Shown here: one piece after another, positions 23,394 to 37,328 of the stretch
Layout of the letters: every line of letters starts with the position of its first letter
How positions within the stretch are numbered: position 1 is the first letter of the stretch
Origin: Quillaja saponaria
Taxonomy: Eukaryota; Streptophyta; Magnoliopsida; Fabales; Quillajaceae
Direction: 5' to 3'
Assembly (NCBI GenBank): GCA_029379385.1
Contig: CM055613.1
Location: 23,409,652-23,473,651 of the forward strand
DNA: 64,000 nt
Made by a program: the position numbers and the translations under genes
Notes under the pieces: model-generated
Seen by the model: the letters and a program-made list of their open reading frames with translations, nothing else
What the model was told of the DNA's origin: nothing
Databases searched by the model: none

Positions 23394-26300
23394 TTTATAA
23401 AAGAAAAATATATAGATGGTGGTTTAACACTAATTTTTTTATTTTTTATTTATGAAAAAAATTAAAAGACAACATTGAGGAAAAAAGAGAGTTTATTTTA
23501 AGAATATTTCATGTTATAATAATTTACTAAGTTACTTTTATATATAGTATATAGTATATATGAACAAAAATATAAAAAAAATTATTAATTATATATGATA
23601 AGTTTACAAAATAGTATTAAAGTTTGTTATATCCGATTTAATCTAATATTGTACCAAATAATTAATGTGAATATTTCAATCATATCTTATATCTTATCAA
23701 GTTATGTACCAAAAATATGATACTATTAGTGCTCATCCATATATCTTAATTTTTTATTAATCTTTAGATGATATTTTATCTTATTTTATACTATCCGTGA
23801 CACCAAACATAAATTTTGTGTAAAATATGTCACTTGATTAAACTAGTAAAATTCTTATCTCTTCCAAAGGATCCATGAATGAATCTCACATTCACCTTGG
23901 ATGGAAGAGATTTATGTGATGGACCTCTTATTGTGTAGTTCAAAGCCTAACGGGCCTCCTACGAACTAACAAAATATCTTTTGACATAATTTTAAGTAAT
24001 TGAAATTGAATCTCATTTTCTCTTGAAATTAGAGTTTATGAAATGAGAGCACATCTATATAGTTATTGTGTAACTTATAGGTCTAACAAACTTCTTACGA
24101 ATTATGTATGAATTTTTAAAACTATAATAAGAAGCTTAAATTATGTAGAAAATAATAACTTATAATGTCATATGATTTTCTAATTTGACAAAATAAAATG
24201 CTTTTCAAAATTATATTTGTTTTTCACCATGTATATATATTTTTAGTACTTTACTTATATTATTGCATGTTTTAATATTAGAATTCATATATATATATAT
24301 ATATATATATATTTCCATTTTGTTATAAAAGAAAAAAATTGTTAAAGATGAAAATTAAGAAAAAGCAAATAGTCACAAATATTATTTTATAAAATTTCAA
24401 ATGCACAACTAAGAATGATTTTAATTTATAATACCATAGAAAATAATTAGAATAAGGATATCTGTCAAGATTTTCATTGACACTTTCTTCCAACTCAATT
24501 CATTTCCATTAATTATATCTTTGTATAAGTTAAATATAATTCTAATAAAAGATAAGGAAAAAAGAAAAACCTCTAAAATCAATTAAATTAAGCACTTTGG
24601 TTGATTTGATTTAATTATTATTAAAAATTTATTAACATAAAATAATTATAATCCTAACTTCCATTTTTCATCCTTCTTTTAATACTTAGAAACCAATAAG
24701 AAGATTTTATATTACAAAAAACTTAAATTCATTTTGTTAAATGGTGACGTTATCAAGACTTATTTCATTAAATTTAGGCTTAACAACTGTTTTAGTTCCT
24801 CAAAATTGTCTCAATTTTTAATTGAATCATCCAAAAATATTTAAGGGTCAATTTTATCATCTAGGATTCAGAATTTTTCAATCAAGTTGCATTCTCTCAT
24901 TCTCATGTTATGCATAAATAAAATAATTCTACATAATTTAATATAAAATGACTAAGTAAGTTTTGCAAGATATTAAAACAACTTAAGTATGTTATTATCT
25001 TTATGTCAAGTGTGCTTATTTAGTTAATTCATAACATGCAAACAGAAATAAAATTTAATTGAAAAATTTTGAATCTTGAAAGATAAAATTAACTGAAAAA
25101 ATTATTTGAGAACCAAACTAAAAATTGATATAATTCTAGAAGGTCAAAATAATAGATAAACCTTAAATTTACTATCACAAACATATTACATTTCATTGCT
25201 ATACAGAATTATTAAAAATAAAAATCCTCTCGAAATGATTCAGAAGCATCACTTCAACTATAATAGTCTCATGTTTTTCCTTAAAGCCAATAAATTTAAA
25301 GAAAATAACTTCTCTCAAATATTAAATTTATAAATATTATTTGGTTTCCTTGTTTTATAAACTTATAAGAACAATAAATAGCATACCTATACATTATGTT
25401 GTTTCATTATTTTTTCAAAATGTTTAAGCAGAACAACATAACTCAAATAGAATGAAATTACTTTCAAAAGTGAAAAAGAAAATTAACTTTATAGTGGAGA
25501 AAGAAGAAGAAAATAACATATTTACCTCTTTAGTAAACTATCAAAAAAATAATTGAGATACAAAGCAAGTGTAGCCATACTTCATAAGAATCAACAACAC
25601 ATACTTGTTACTGTAGGATTTCTATGAGATAAAAGAAAGTGAAATAGAGAGTAATATGGTGTAAAATTATAGATAATTTTGTTAAATATAAAGAATTTTA
25701 TTACTGTTAGAGTTCATTATTATTGAATTTTTATTAATATAATTAGGGAAAAAGTTAAAATCTTATGATAAAACAAAGTGAGATGAAGAGTTTAAAATGA
25801 CGTTAAATTATACACAACTTATTGAATATAAAGAATTTAATTATTTTTAGGGCTATATTATTAAAAAATTATTCATATAAATAGATAAAAACCAAATTAC
25901 AATCGTATTACTATTAAGATAAGTAAGAATTAGGTAAACAATCCTATCACTATTAAAAAATTATTTACGTAAAATTAAAAAAATTAGAAGTTGAACTAAA
26001 AATGAAAATTTTATAATCAGTATTTTAAGAAATTAAAAAATTGACACTAAGCCACTTTTATATATAATATAAATATATATTGTGAGTTGTCTTGCAGTTT
26101 TACAACATGCACATTGTAGCAAATGGCTTACATAATTTAATAGGGAAATAATTGGAATATAATTCTAATAATAGCATATTTTAATTTTTTATTGTAAAAA
26201 TTATAAATGATGTTGAAAATTTTAAATCTAATTAGAATCTTGGTTGAAATATTAAATATTAAAATCATAGTATATAAAATATTGTTACTTTAAAATTAGG

Positions 26301-26603
26301 AAAAAGAGATGTTGATAGTTGATACACTATCAATAAATTGATCTAATGTTTTTTATTTAGAGGTCAGTGTGTCCGGACTAGCTTATGTACACCTTGACTA
26401 ATCATCTCTCTGGTCCGGTCAAGGCTAGCCACCAATACTGAGCCTAGAAAATTTATCTAATATTTTGACACATTACCAATGAATCATCTAATAATTTTTC
26501 ACATTACACATTAATTGTCACTTATCTTTCTTAGATTAATTATTTATTTGCAATTAAATTAGGAGTTAAATATCATTTACGTATCTCAACTTTAGAGGTC
26601 ATT
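23394..26603. other. AT-rich intergenic DNA
   Basis: About 3.2 kb of very AT-rich sequence without a recognisable gene. It contains an (AT)n tract (24287-24312). A short GC-richer block at about 26360-26450 carries GTCCGGACTAGC and GGTCCGGTCAAGGCTAGCC. It may be a small insertion, since ATCTAAT.TTTT occurs on both sides. Confidence 0.5.
24287..24312. repeat. (AT)13 microsatellite
   Basis: Uninterrupted AT dinucleotides in intergenic DNA. Confidence 0.9.
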
Positions 26604-28156
26604 TGACACGAATTTCGTAACGTAAGTGTACTTTTTGTTTGCAAGTAAGATAGTGATTAAGTAGAGATCGTTCCTACGAGGAATTAAACTACTTTAATGC
26701 TAAGTACTAACAATTATGCAATTTAGTCTTAATCAAACAAGTGGATTTGGATGATGAATTTTTAAACTAAGAAAGAAATTTATGTAAACTTTATTAAACT
26801 AAGACCTAGGTTCATAATATCCCTCACACTGTACCTATGTTTTCCTTACTTTTTTACTTAACTCATGCAATAGCTCCAATTATTAACCTAAAATTCTTAA
26901 TCAATTATAAACATATTCCTATATAATTTTATATTTCCCTTAGCTGATTCACTATATTCCTATGTGAATTATACTAAGACAAATTCATTAAGAGCCATGA
27001 TCTAATCTAGTTATCTATGGCTAAAGAGTATATTCATATCTTTTTAATAAATTGAATTATCCAATTAGATGAACAATCCAATCACATGCTATGTTGTCTA
27101 AGGCTAACCTTAAATTCAAGTTTCCAAACTAAATTAAGGGTTTCTAATTAATCTCGCTAGAGATCAAGCAATTAGAAGCATTAAGATCAAGACAACATAA
27201 ACTAATTAGAAACTAAGCATGCATCAAATTTAAACAAGGGCCACATAGAATACATGTGAGTTCAATTGCAGCCTATAATAGAACTAATCCATACTAGCAA
27301 TGGAAATAAAAGCATAATTGAAATAGTCATTACCAGCAATTCAGAAAATAAGAAGAAAAAAGGTAGAAAACTAGAGTTGTCACGACTCTGGTCTTCACAA
27401 GTTCTTTGATATTCTTCTCTTACTTACTCTGATGTCTGTTTAAACCCCTAGCCTTCAACTTCTTTTATAGGCCTTTTCTTCCTACTTTAATAAAACTAAG
27501 TCCCAGGTAAACATGGGCAGGTGTTGTGACGCATACTCTCTTAGCCCTACGACGCCATGCTTACTGCCTTGTCCATTTAGGACTTTTCATCTGCGTGCCA
27601 CAACTTCCTCCTTCTCGATGTTGCAATGCCAAAGCCTCTATTTGCCAACAAAGTTATCTTCAATATTAGTGCTGTAGTCTCTACCTTCATGGCATTGCAG
27701 TGTAGTACTCTCTAACTTTGTACTTGAAATTTGATGGATTTGGCGTTGGGGCATCCCTTGCTGCGGTGATGAGCTTTCTATTTGATTGCTTGGATTCTTG
27801 GTAGTCGAGCACATCACCTTAGATAAAGTCCCATCGCAGAGCTGTGCTTTCTCTGGGAATGTTGAATTCTTGCTTCTTATGTGTTGCGGCTCTAAAGTCT
27901 TCCATGTCGCGGCTCAAGCCCTTATTGTACTATTTTTCATTTTGGACTAGGACACTGGTCAAAACAAATTAAAAACAAAGTAAATAACTATTTTAACTAA
28001 AACTACTCATAATTAAACTAAAACACTACTAACTCATAAACAAATTAGACTAGACTTAAAGCACCAATTTTATTTGAAATTTGCCTCTAAACTCAAGAAT
28101 TTAGCACCAATTAGGACTCAAAAGTGTAAAAATAACTTTATTTTGCAGAGTTATCA
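26604..28156 (-). repeat. 3' LTR of the Athila-type element
   Basis: On the plus strand it starts TGACACGAATTTCGTAACG and ends CAGAGTTATCA, so in element orientation it starts TGATAACTCTG and ends GTGTCA. It aligns along its length with the LTRs at 37329-42796 (interrupted) and 42839-44352. Shared blocks include TTAGTCTTAATCAAACAAG, CAGGTAAACA.GG.AGGTG and ACTAAAACACTACTAAC. Confidence 0.85.
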
Positions 28157-29499
28157 CATGACCAAACTTAACATTTTGCTAGTCTGAGCAAAAAAAAGGA
28201 AAGAAAACAAACATAATGAAACAACAGTTAGACTGTCAATGATGAACTAATTACTCCCCTAAAATCCTTAAAGTGTATATCAGAGACTTGGCTCAAGATA
28301 AAATACAACTATAACATTAATTTATCATGTTCGAACTTTCATATGTGTGTGTGTAAGGTCTCTTTACCAAGTTTCAAAAAATTTGAAGAAATTTCTAGCC
28401 AGAATGACCTATAGACTAAAATTAAACCTTTAGAAATTCATTTTTTTCATACTCTTTCCATTAATTTGGGCTAACACTTACTCAAAAATAAATATGCCTT
28501 TATTAAATCTTGTAATATGAAGTTAGGGTGAAGGTTAGATGAAAAGATATTTTAGGCTCACTTCCCATAAGCACAATAGATCTTAATTGGCTGTACTTTT
28601 CTTTGGCACCCTTTAATGTCAATTCATACTCAAGTCAGGCTTATTTTTTAGCTCTGTTTCTCTTTTTTGTAGGCATGACTTATGAATGCATCCCACTTTT
28701 TCTTCCTTTATCTTTCTTTTTTATTTCCAAACCTTTGATTTGAAATCTATAAAGGAAGATGTCAAATGTACCCCTACACTTATTTTCTATTTTGATTTGG
28801 GGATGAAGAAGAGAAAAATAACATCTTCCTTGACTCACTTATTCCCACTTTGCTTTCGTCTTGTCTTTAACAAAATCTAGACTCATACTACAACTTCTAG
28901 CATGATTATTGTGCCAAAGTAAAAAGGGTGTAAATGGGGTATATAAATAAAAGTATTTGGCTAACATGCAAGGTCATAAGAAAGAATAGGGCTTTAGGCT
29001 CAAAATAGGTGTTTAATGTGTAAATAAAACATGGTGGGTATGAAAAGTTAACCGGCCCAAAGATAACCTAAATCATATTTTCAAATATATCTCGACTAAG
29101 ATTTCACCTTAAGAGGAATTCAAACTAAGTCTAGGATTTAAAGATAGTCTAAGGGTCATTCCAATATAAATATCTCTAGATTATATTGAACCTAAGTAAA
29201 TAAAACCTTGTACATGAGTGAATGAAATCCATTCTAATTACAATGAAAAGAAAAAATTTATGTATTTGATCAAAAATCAAAATCAGAGCATAAATAGGGT
29301 ATTAACATGGGACTAGGGAAACATTGACATCAAATAGAGGCTAACTGAAAAACAACATAAAGAAATAAACATTTTCATCATAAGATTCAGAGTACATCCT
29401 AATAGTCAACAATCTAAACATTACAACTGAAAAAGACATAATGTTTCCCCCCAAACCTAATCTAAGCAGTGTCTGTAATTCTTAAAAAAAGAAAAGAGA
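28157..29499 (-). other. 3' internal non-coding region of the Athila-type element
   Basis: Between the post-pol region and the 3' LTR. It begins with a degenerate polypurine tract (AAGTTTGGTCATG in element orientation). The block at 28440-28690 has counterparts at 38158-38370 and 44640-44885, showing that all three belong to one family. No coding sequence is recognised. Confidence 0.6.
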
Positions 29500-31262
29500 A
29501 AAATAAAATGAAAAAGAAAGTAAGAGAAAACAGAAAACTCCCTCGTCGTCCTCAGCATCCTCCTTAAACTCAGGAGGCTAGAAATGGGGCAATGGGTACT
29601 GGATATGGTGGAAAGCTGTCTGTACCATCATGTTCTGTAGGAAACTGGTACCGCTCTATGGCTTACACCTCTACTGTTGAAATGCATTGACCCATTGTGA
29701 GGGGTCGCACGTTCGTTGGCTCTGGGATGGCGGGAGCAGTTCCACTGCCTTTTTTGGTTTCAAAGTTCCTTTTCATGAACTTGTTCATAAGCTTATTATT
29801 GATTGGTTGCTTTCGATGCTCCAGCTTTTCAGTTTTTCCTAAGTCATTCAAGCTGAGCAACACAACCTAGTAATCAAGGATGAAATCCACAACCCCAGAT
29901 TCTTTGCATTAACACTTTGCACAATTGCAATGTGAAAAAATCTACCAATGTTTATTGATTTACCTATGACAATGGCAAAGAGCAGCAGTGCTCTCTCCTT
30001 TGTGACATCACTAGCATGACCACTTAAGAACAGGTTGGCCAGAATAAAATAGTACCAGGCTTAGGATATGGACTCCAGCTAGCTGGCCTTGAAATGCATG
30101 ATTCCCCATTCATTAGCATCCATTGGGAGTCTCTATAGCGAAGAGTATCTAATTCCATATAAGGCATTGATAGCCTGGTTTGTGAAAGGCACTGGTTTGC
30201 CATGTACCATTACCTTGGTATCATCATACTCAGAGATGTTTGCATAAAACTCTAGTACTAAAAACACCACTGCAGCTTGAGGAGTTGCACACAGCTATAC
30301 CTATTGGTAATGGTCAATTTGAGTAAAAATATAAGGGAAATATGCCAAGCATAGCACAACCCTTTCTATGCAACCATCTTTTTATTCAGCAAACTCTCCT
30401 AGTGTCTCTTCTTTGCTTAAGTAGAGACAAAACGAATGACATCATACCAAGTTCTAACAATCGTGGTAGTGCGTGAGCTTTTAGATGCTTTAGGTGTAAT
30501 AGAAATTTACAAAAAAAAAATCCCAAACCCCATAAATACCATTTCAACAAGTCACATAGCCCCTTAATTTAAAAAAAGAAGAAGAAAAAAAAGAAAAGGT
30601 CTTAGACCCATAAGGCAACTAAGAATAATGCATAATAGCAACAATTGTATCATGCCATCTCAGGCAACATTAAGGTATCCAACAAGACAACCCATATATC
30701 CCCATTTTTAACAACCATCAAACTCAAAAGCACCCCCCAAACCTAGTCCACATTTAATTATATATAATTTCAATCTAAATATACTAAGGAAAAGGATAGG
30801 GAAGCGAGTAGACCACATTGTATACCAAACATAACTATGTATCAATATGAGTATAAACATTTATAACCTATAACGTAACCTCCATGTGACGCACCCCAAC
30901 TCAAAACATAAGGAACTATGAAAAACTTACAACAAGTATACCTAAATACATAATCTAGGCATATTCATCTATACAAATTGCATCAAGTTCAACGTAGTAT
31001 CCATAGGAATCAAAAATAGGGAAAAAGTCAAGAAAAACTTACTTGAAGTGTAGAACGTTTCCACAAACCGAGTAAACAATGTTATGGGTGGGGTGTTAAT
31101 CATGAAACTCAACTTAATTCGAGGGGTTTGGAGTTTTGGGTAATGAATTATGGCCTTAAGGGTCTGATTTTGAGAAAGAATGGGTTTAGGTTTGTGTTGG
31201 TGTGCCTTTGGGGTTCTGATTTTTTGTTTTAAAAGAAAGTTCCTGATAGGGTGCTGCGACAC
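29500..31262 (-). pseudogene. post-pol (env-like position) ORF remnant of Athila-type element
   Basis: Athila elements carry an extra reading frame after integrase, often called env-like, of uncertain role. Around 30252-30130 the minus strand reads EFYANISEYDD followed by VHGKPVPFTNQAINALYGI. This matches a motif common in plant retrotransposon proteins of this position. Surrounding frames are short and interrupted (for example 29663-29863 and 30969-31262), so nothing functional remains. Boundaries are approximate. Confidence 0.5.
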
Positions 31263-32399
31263 TTAGTGTTGGGTGACTTGTTGTCCAGTCCTAATTTTTG
31301 GAATTTGAAACATAGGTTTTGACACCACAACTTCTTAAATAGGCATATCGTGATGCATTATTCTCTACCTGAAAACCATATTTTTATTTTAAGAAAGTTA
31401 CGGTGCCACTGTCTTGGGCTTCATGGTATCGAGCTATCTGAGTTCAATCTATTTCTCTGGGTTTTTTTTGCACCGTGGCACCAATGTATGCGAAGCCGCA
31501 ATGTGAAGCTTTCTGACTTATAGGGTAAAACACTTATTTTGGACATCGCGGTATAGGCTTATGTGAGGCCGCGACCCTATGCCTTCTAAATTTAATTCAT
31601 TTCAATAGAGGGGTAAACACTGCTATGGTGGGTTGTGTGGAGTTGCAGGTGCCTACCTTTTGGTGAACTTACTTGGACCCTGAGCATAAGGCGTTGTGGC
31701 ATGGAGTTAGTGACCGCCACGGCACCATGGCTTCTAGCTAATTTCCTTGCTCTTGACTTTTTCTTAAACAAGTAAAGGAAATGCCTGAGTGAGTTTTAAC
31801 ACTTAAAACTAGGACTAACAAAAATAAATGAAGAAAAGGTTTAGGAACTTAGGTTTACTAGTAATAAGCGCTTAGGTTTAAAGTCCCCAGCTTGACTTAG
31901 TTGTGTTCAAGTGGCATTATCAAGGTAAATAAAGGTAGTTTGTTAATCAAATTTCCTTCCCTAATAATGCTTAAGACTTTGTCCATTCACTTTGAATATT
32001 TTATCTGGATTAGAGGCAGTCAGTTCCATGACTCCTTATGGAAACACTTTAGTGATGGTGAATGGAGCAGATCATCTTGACTTGAGCTTTCCTAAGAATA
32101 GTCTCAACCGAAAGTTGTACAATAGGACTTGTTGACCTGGCTCAAAGCAGGGTACAACAATCTTTTGATCATACAGTCTCTTGGTTTTTTTTTTTTTTTT
32201 TTTGTAGAATTTGGCATTCTCACAGGCATGAAGTCTAAACTATTCCATTTCATTTAGTTAGAAAAGCCTCTTCTAACCAGCTGTGTCCAGATCAAAGTTT
32301 AGATTCTTAATGGCCCAATAGGCATTATGTTCCAACTCAACTTGTAGGTGGTAAGCTTTACCAAAAACCATATATTATGGTGATATACCTATGGGATTC

Positions 32400-33120
32400 T
32401 TGTAGGTTGTACGGTATACCTATAATGCATCATCTAATCTCTTGGACTTATCTTTTTTAGAAGGACACACTATCTTCTCCAATATCCTCTTGATTTCCTA
32501 GTTGGAAAGCTCATCTTGTCCACTGGATTATAGGTGGTAGGCCAATTCCACCTTATGAGTTACCCTGTATTTGGCAAGTAAAGCCCTTACTTGTTTGTTA
32601 CAGAAGTGGTATCTTCCATCAATAATGATGGCTCGGGGTGTGCTAAAGTGCATGAAGATCTTCTTTTTAAGGAAGCTTGTCACGACTTTGGATTCATTGG
32701 GCATGACAATAGCTTCAACCCACTTGGAGATATAATCCACATCAATAAGAATATATTGGTTAGTGTATGAGGATATGAATGGACCAATGAAGTCCATTCC
32801 CCATACATCAAATATTTCCACCTCCAAAATGTTGTTAAGTGTCATCTTATTTCTTCTAGATATATTTATCATTCATTAGCACTTGTCACATTTGGAAGTA
32901 AACTCATTAGTTTCCTTAAATAAATTAGGCCAATAAAAACCTGATTGTAGTACTTTTGTAGTAGTTCGGTCTTTTTCATAATGTCTTTCATACTCCGAAA
33001 AATGCAATGATAGAGTATGCTTTCAGTTTCCTCCTTTGAAACACACCTTCTTAAAACCTGATCAGCACAATGCTTAAACAAGAAAGGGTCATCCCACACA
33101 AAATATTTAACATCATGTAA
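32400..33120 (-). pseudogene. integrase remnant (Athila-type pol)
   Basis: The core domain is seen at 32872-32528: FDVWGMDFIGPF, then VDYISKWVEAIVMPNE, TPRAIIIDGRYHFC and KYRVTHKVELAYH. These match the Ty3/gypsy integrase core, with the catalytic Asp positions in DFIGPF and IDG regions recognisable. The adjoining frame at 33099-32869 (WDDPFLFKHCADQVLRRCV) corresponds to the zinc-binding N-terminal part. The two parts are in different frames, and the pol frame is closed on both sides. Confidence 0.8.
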
Positions 33121-33319
33121 TTTTTTTTCTTTTGTTGGACATTAATTCCAGGAGGAAATACCTTGCTAACTATTTTGTTGACAAAGTCAGCATACCAAGG
33201 AAACCTTGTATGAACAGCTTGGTAAAGTTGTTCATTGGGGAAGGTTTCATTAATGACAGTTGTTCAGCCATCTTTTCTTCCCTTCTAGCCTTGATAGGTG
33301 GTCAGCCACTTGGTTTTTA

Positions 33320-34500
33320 GAGCCCTTACAGTCTCTAATCTCCAAGTTAAGCTCTTGTAGCAGTAGAATCCATCTTATCAACCTAGGCTTAGCATCCTTT
33401 TTGTCAATTAAATACTTAATAGCAGAATAACTTCAGCTCTAATAAGATAAGAACAAAATTTATCAAAAGAATACACTATTGCTAACAATTCTTTTTCAGT
33501 GGTGGTATAGTTCAATTGAGCACCATTAATGTCTTACTAGTATTGTAAATAAAGTGAAAATCTTTTCTTTACGCTGCCCTAAAATTGCACCTACCGCAAA
33601 GTCACTTGCATTGCACATTAATTCAAAGGGTAGATTCTAATGGAGGATAACAATTATAAGAGAAATCTTAACTTCTTTTTCAACTCTAAGAATGCAGCTA
33701 GACATGCATTATCAAAATTAAAGGGGTTGTTATCTTCCTGGAGATTACAAAGGGGTTTAGAAAATTTTGAGAAGTCTTCTATGAATCTTTAATGGAAACC
33801 GGCATGGCCTTGAAAACTTTTAATATATTTTATGGAAGTAGGAGGAGGTAGTCTTTTTATAGTCTTAATCTTAGCTCTATCTACCTCACCCTTTCTAAGC
33901 ACCTTGTGTCCTAAGATGATACCATCTTGCACCATGAAGTAGCATTTTTCCCAATCTAAGACCAAGTTGGTCTCTTCATAACATTAAGCACACAATTAAG
34001 GTTATGGAGACATGCATCATATGAATCACCAAAAATAGAAAAGTCATTCATAAATAACTCAAGGCCTTATTCCACCATATCGGTGAAGATGGTCATCAAT
34101 CGGTGAAGATGGTCATCATACACCTCTAAAAGGTAGAGAGGGCAATACAAAGACCAAAAGACATCATTCTAAAGGCAAAGGTTCCATATAGGCAAGTAAA
34201 TATAGTCTTTTCTTGGTCTTCCATGGATATAACAATATGCTTATACCCCGAATAACTATCTAGAAAATAATATAACTCCTTCTTTGCCACCCGGTCTAGA
34301 ATTTGATTAATGAAGGGAAGAGGGAAGTGATATTTCTTTGTAGCCTTGTTCAGCTTTTGGTAGTCCATGCATAAACACCATCCAGTCATGGGTCTTATAT
34401 AAATGAGCTCGTTCTTTGTATTAGCAATGACGGTTATCTCTCATTTCTTTGGCATACATTGGATCTAACTTACCCATGAGCTATTCAAAATTTGATAGAT
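33320..34500 (-). pseudogene. reverse transcriptase and RNase H remnant (Athila-type pol)
   Basis: At 34389-34126 the minus strand reads TGWCLCMDYQKLNKATKKYH, then FPLPFINQILDRVAKKE, YYFLDSYSGYKHI and FAFRMMSFGLC. This is the Ty3/gypsy reverse transcriptase with the gypsy-type YRKLN, FLD.YSGY and FG.CIA blocks. The downstream part (33.3-33.8 kb) corresponds to the palm end and RNase H but is broken by many stops. A short direct duplication of ATCGGTGAAGATGGTCATC occurs near 34079-34118. Confidence 0.8.
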
Positions 34501-35149
34501 GATGCTAGCATTCAGCCACTTTATGATATCTTTCTTTACTACCACCTTCATGATCTGGTTAATTTTCTTTGATGCTCTATGGTAGCTCTTTGGTTATCCT
34601 CCATAAGGATCTTGTGCATGCAAAAAGAAGGGCTTATACCTCTTTATATTCGGAGTGGTCCATCCTAATGTCTTCTTATGTTCTTTCAATAGATGAAGGA
34701 GCTTGTCTTCCTGTATGTTAGTAAGGGATGTAGAAATAATAACATGATGTGTAAGCAAGGGCTTGAGCTCTAAGGTAGGTGGTTCTTAAGTTAAGTGGCT
34801 TGAACTCCAAAGGAGTGAATCCCGAAAGAGTGGATGGTGGGATGTCCAAGTTCTCAAACTTAAAATTTGCTCTAGGCGATTGTGGTGAGTTATCTAAGTA
34901 ATCTTATCTACTCAACAAACTCATCATCATCCTTATTAGTGTAAGAAATGAAAGAAGTCTTAAGAAGGTCATTGGGATAATTTTATAAAAATATCTCTTA
35001 AGTAATGTTACTCACTATATCTACTAAAAAGCATTTATGTCACTGCATCTATTGAAAAGCATTAATCATGTTCTAGAAGAAATTTCATAGCTTGAAAAAT
35101 GTTAAATTTAACCTCTTGATTTTGAATTCTCACGGTGAGTTCACTCTTT

Positions 35150-35500
35150 TAGACATCAATCAATGCCCTCCCTATTGCTAAGAAAGGTCTTACGAAGAAA
35201 TAGGGATTTCCTTATCTTCTTCCATATCAAGCACTATAAAGTCATTGAGGAAGATTATCTACCTTGATAAGATCATCCTCTACAATTCCCCTAGGATATA
35301 TGAGTGATCTATCAGCTAATTGTAGAGTGATAGTAGTGGGTTTTACTTCCTTTATTCCTATATTTTGATAGATAGGTAAACGCATCAAATTAATACTAGC
35401 TCCTAAGTTACAAAGTACCTTACCAAAATATTGTGTGCCTATTGTGCAAAGGATAGTAATGCTACCTAGGTTCTATAGCTTAGGTAGGAGCTTCTTTTGA
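35150..35500 (-). pseudogene. aspartic protease-region remnant (Athila-type)
   Basis: Between Gag and reverse transcriptase the minus strand contains ADRSLIYPRGIVEDDLIKV and RPFLAIGRALIDV in separate frames. They match the protease-linker region conserved in Athila-type elements and seen more intact at 39910-39632. Frames are broken. Confidence 0.6.
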
Positions 35501-35839
35501 AGTATTGCACTACACTTTCCGTTAATGCTATTATTTCAGTCACCAAGCTTCTTCTTCTTGGACATAATATCCTTTATGAATTCTGTGTAGCTTAGCATTT
35601 GTTCAAGTGCTTCAACAAATGGTATGTTGATATGGAACTTCTTGAACACATTTAGAAATTTATAGAATTACTTGTCAAGGTTTTGTTTAGGGAACCTTGG
35701 TAGGAATGGAAGAGGTGGAGTTGATCTTGGTGGTTCAATTTGTACCTTATTTTCCTTCTTTTCAATTGGTAATTCCTTTTCAGTTACTTTATTAGGAGCC
35801 TTAATTTCAATCTTTTTTCTTAGGCTTTTCGAATTCTTT

Positions 35840-37300
35840 GCCACTTCAAAGGGTAGTTACCTTGCACTGCCCCTTGTTTTTCTTCCTTGGATTGATTTTA
35901 GTGTCACTAGGAAGAGTACCTTGGGGTCTATTTGTCAATGCATTAGTCAATTGGACAATATATGTGTCCAAGGTTCTTAGTGACATTGTTTGGCTTTGTA
36001 ATATAGAATAAGTCCCAGACATGTATTGCAGGAACATGTCTTCTAATGATGACATGTATTGCAGGAACATGTCTTCTTTTCAGGGGCTGATGGCCTTTGT
36101 TGTGCTTGGAATCTGGGTTGAAAATTAGGCTTTGTAGCATTGGATGTACGTTGGTTATTACAATCAAAGTTTGGATGATTCTTCCACCTTGGATTATAGG
36201 TGTTAGAATATGGATTGTTTTGCTAGTTGTAATTTGCCATATATTGAATCGCTTCAGCATTTGGACATTGGTCAATTGAGTGACCTTTGCCACATGCTTC
36301 CCAAGTTATAATAGTAGCTTTAGAAATTTGTTACCCTCCGAGGTTGTCATACTTTTTTGCTAATCCAACCACTTGTGCCATTAAGGCAGTGATAGCATCT
36401 AGTTCATGCACTCCAGCAACTCTTCAGGTGCTAACCTTTTGGATGACCATTGTAGGTAGTTGTTTGAAGTCATCTTCTCCAAAAGGTCATAAGCATCATC
36501 CACAGATTTCCTTATCAAAGCACCTCCTACTGCAGCACCAATTGCTATTCTAGTTTGGCTTACCAAACTTTTGTAAAAAGTGTAAACTTATAGCCACTTG
36601 GGAATGCCATGACGAGGACACTTTTGTTATAAATCTTTATATCTTTCCCAACTTCATAAAGAGATTCTTGATTAAGTTGAAAGAATATGTGATCTCATCC
36701 TACACTTAGATTTCTTGGCAGGCGAGAGGGAAAAATTTTGCCAAAAATGCCAAAAATTTCTAAGCTATATTTGGCCATGTAGTAATGGAGTTAGGTGTCA
36801 GTGAGTAAAGACAAGCATTTTGTCTTATCTCAAAGTGATAAAGGAAAAAACCTTAAGAGAATGGCATCGTTAGAGACATCGTTGTACTTGAATGTGTCGT
36901 ACAACTCCAAGAATGTCACTAGATGTGCTTTCAGATCATTGCTTGGTAGGCCACCAAACTGAGTAGATTATTGTATCATTTGGATTATGCCAAGCTTAAT
37001 CTCAAAGTTATTCATTGCAATGTCGGTCTTTGGATGCTTGAGTGGAGTCCTTGCACCAGAAGGACATCATAATCCTGGAAGGACTTGGGTTCTTCTTCTT
37101 GTTCAGCCATTGCTTTTGAATTTCTTAAAACTTGGGCTCTTTGAAGCCTTCGAAAGGTTCTCCGATCTCTGGAACAAAGGTACTAGTTCCAAGTTTCAGG
37201 TTTATTGCATGCAATGTCCAATATTGCCTAAAATTACAGAAAATAAAGTTTGAATTAGAACTAAGAATGCGGATATTATTATTAACAATAAAGTAGAAAT
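35840..37300 (-). pseudogene. gag remnant (Athila-type)
   Basis: The minus strand near 36300-36240 reads ACGKGHSIDQCPNAEAI, a nucleocapsid zinc knuckle that has lost its first Cys. It is followed by NNPYSNTYNP-like sequence typical of Athila Gag, then the PQGTLPSDT block near 35910. Many stops are present. A tandem duplication of about 33 bp (GACATGTATTGCAGGAACAT unit) occurs at 36018-36080. Confidence 0.65.
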
Positions 37301-37304
37301 GGTT

Positions 37305-37322
37305 CCCCAGCAACCGCGTCAA
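37305..37322 (-). other. primer-binding site, tRNA-Asp type, degenerate
   Basis: The plus strand reads TCCCCAGCAACCGCGTCA, which differs at three of 18 positions from the 3' end of plant tRNA-Asp (TCCCCGGCAACGGCGCCA). It lies 6 bp inside the 5' LTR of the Athila-type element, in the right orientation for a minus-strand element. Confidence 0.8.
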
Positions 37323-37328
37323 AAACTT

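Noticed and set aside
29500..31262. Env-like position after integrase taken as evidence of an endogenous retrovirus
   Set aside because: Athila-type plant retrotransposons carry such a region. No signal peptide, membrane or surface-protein features are visible, and the frames are broken.
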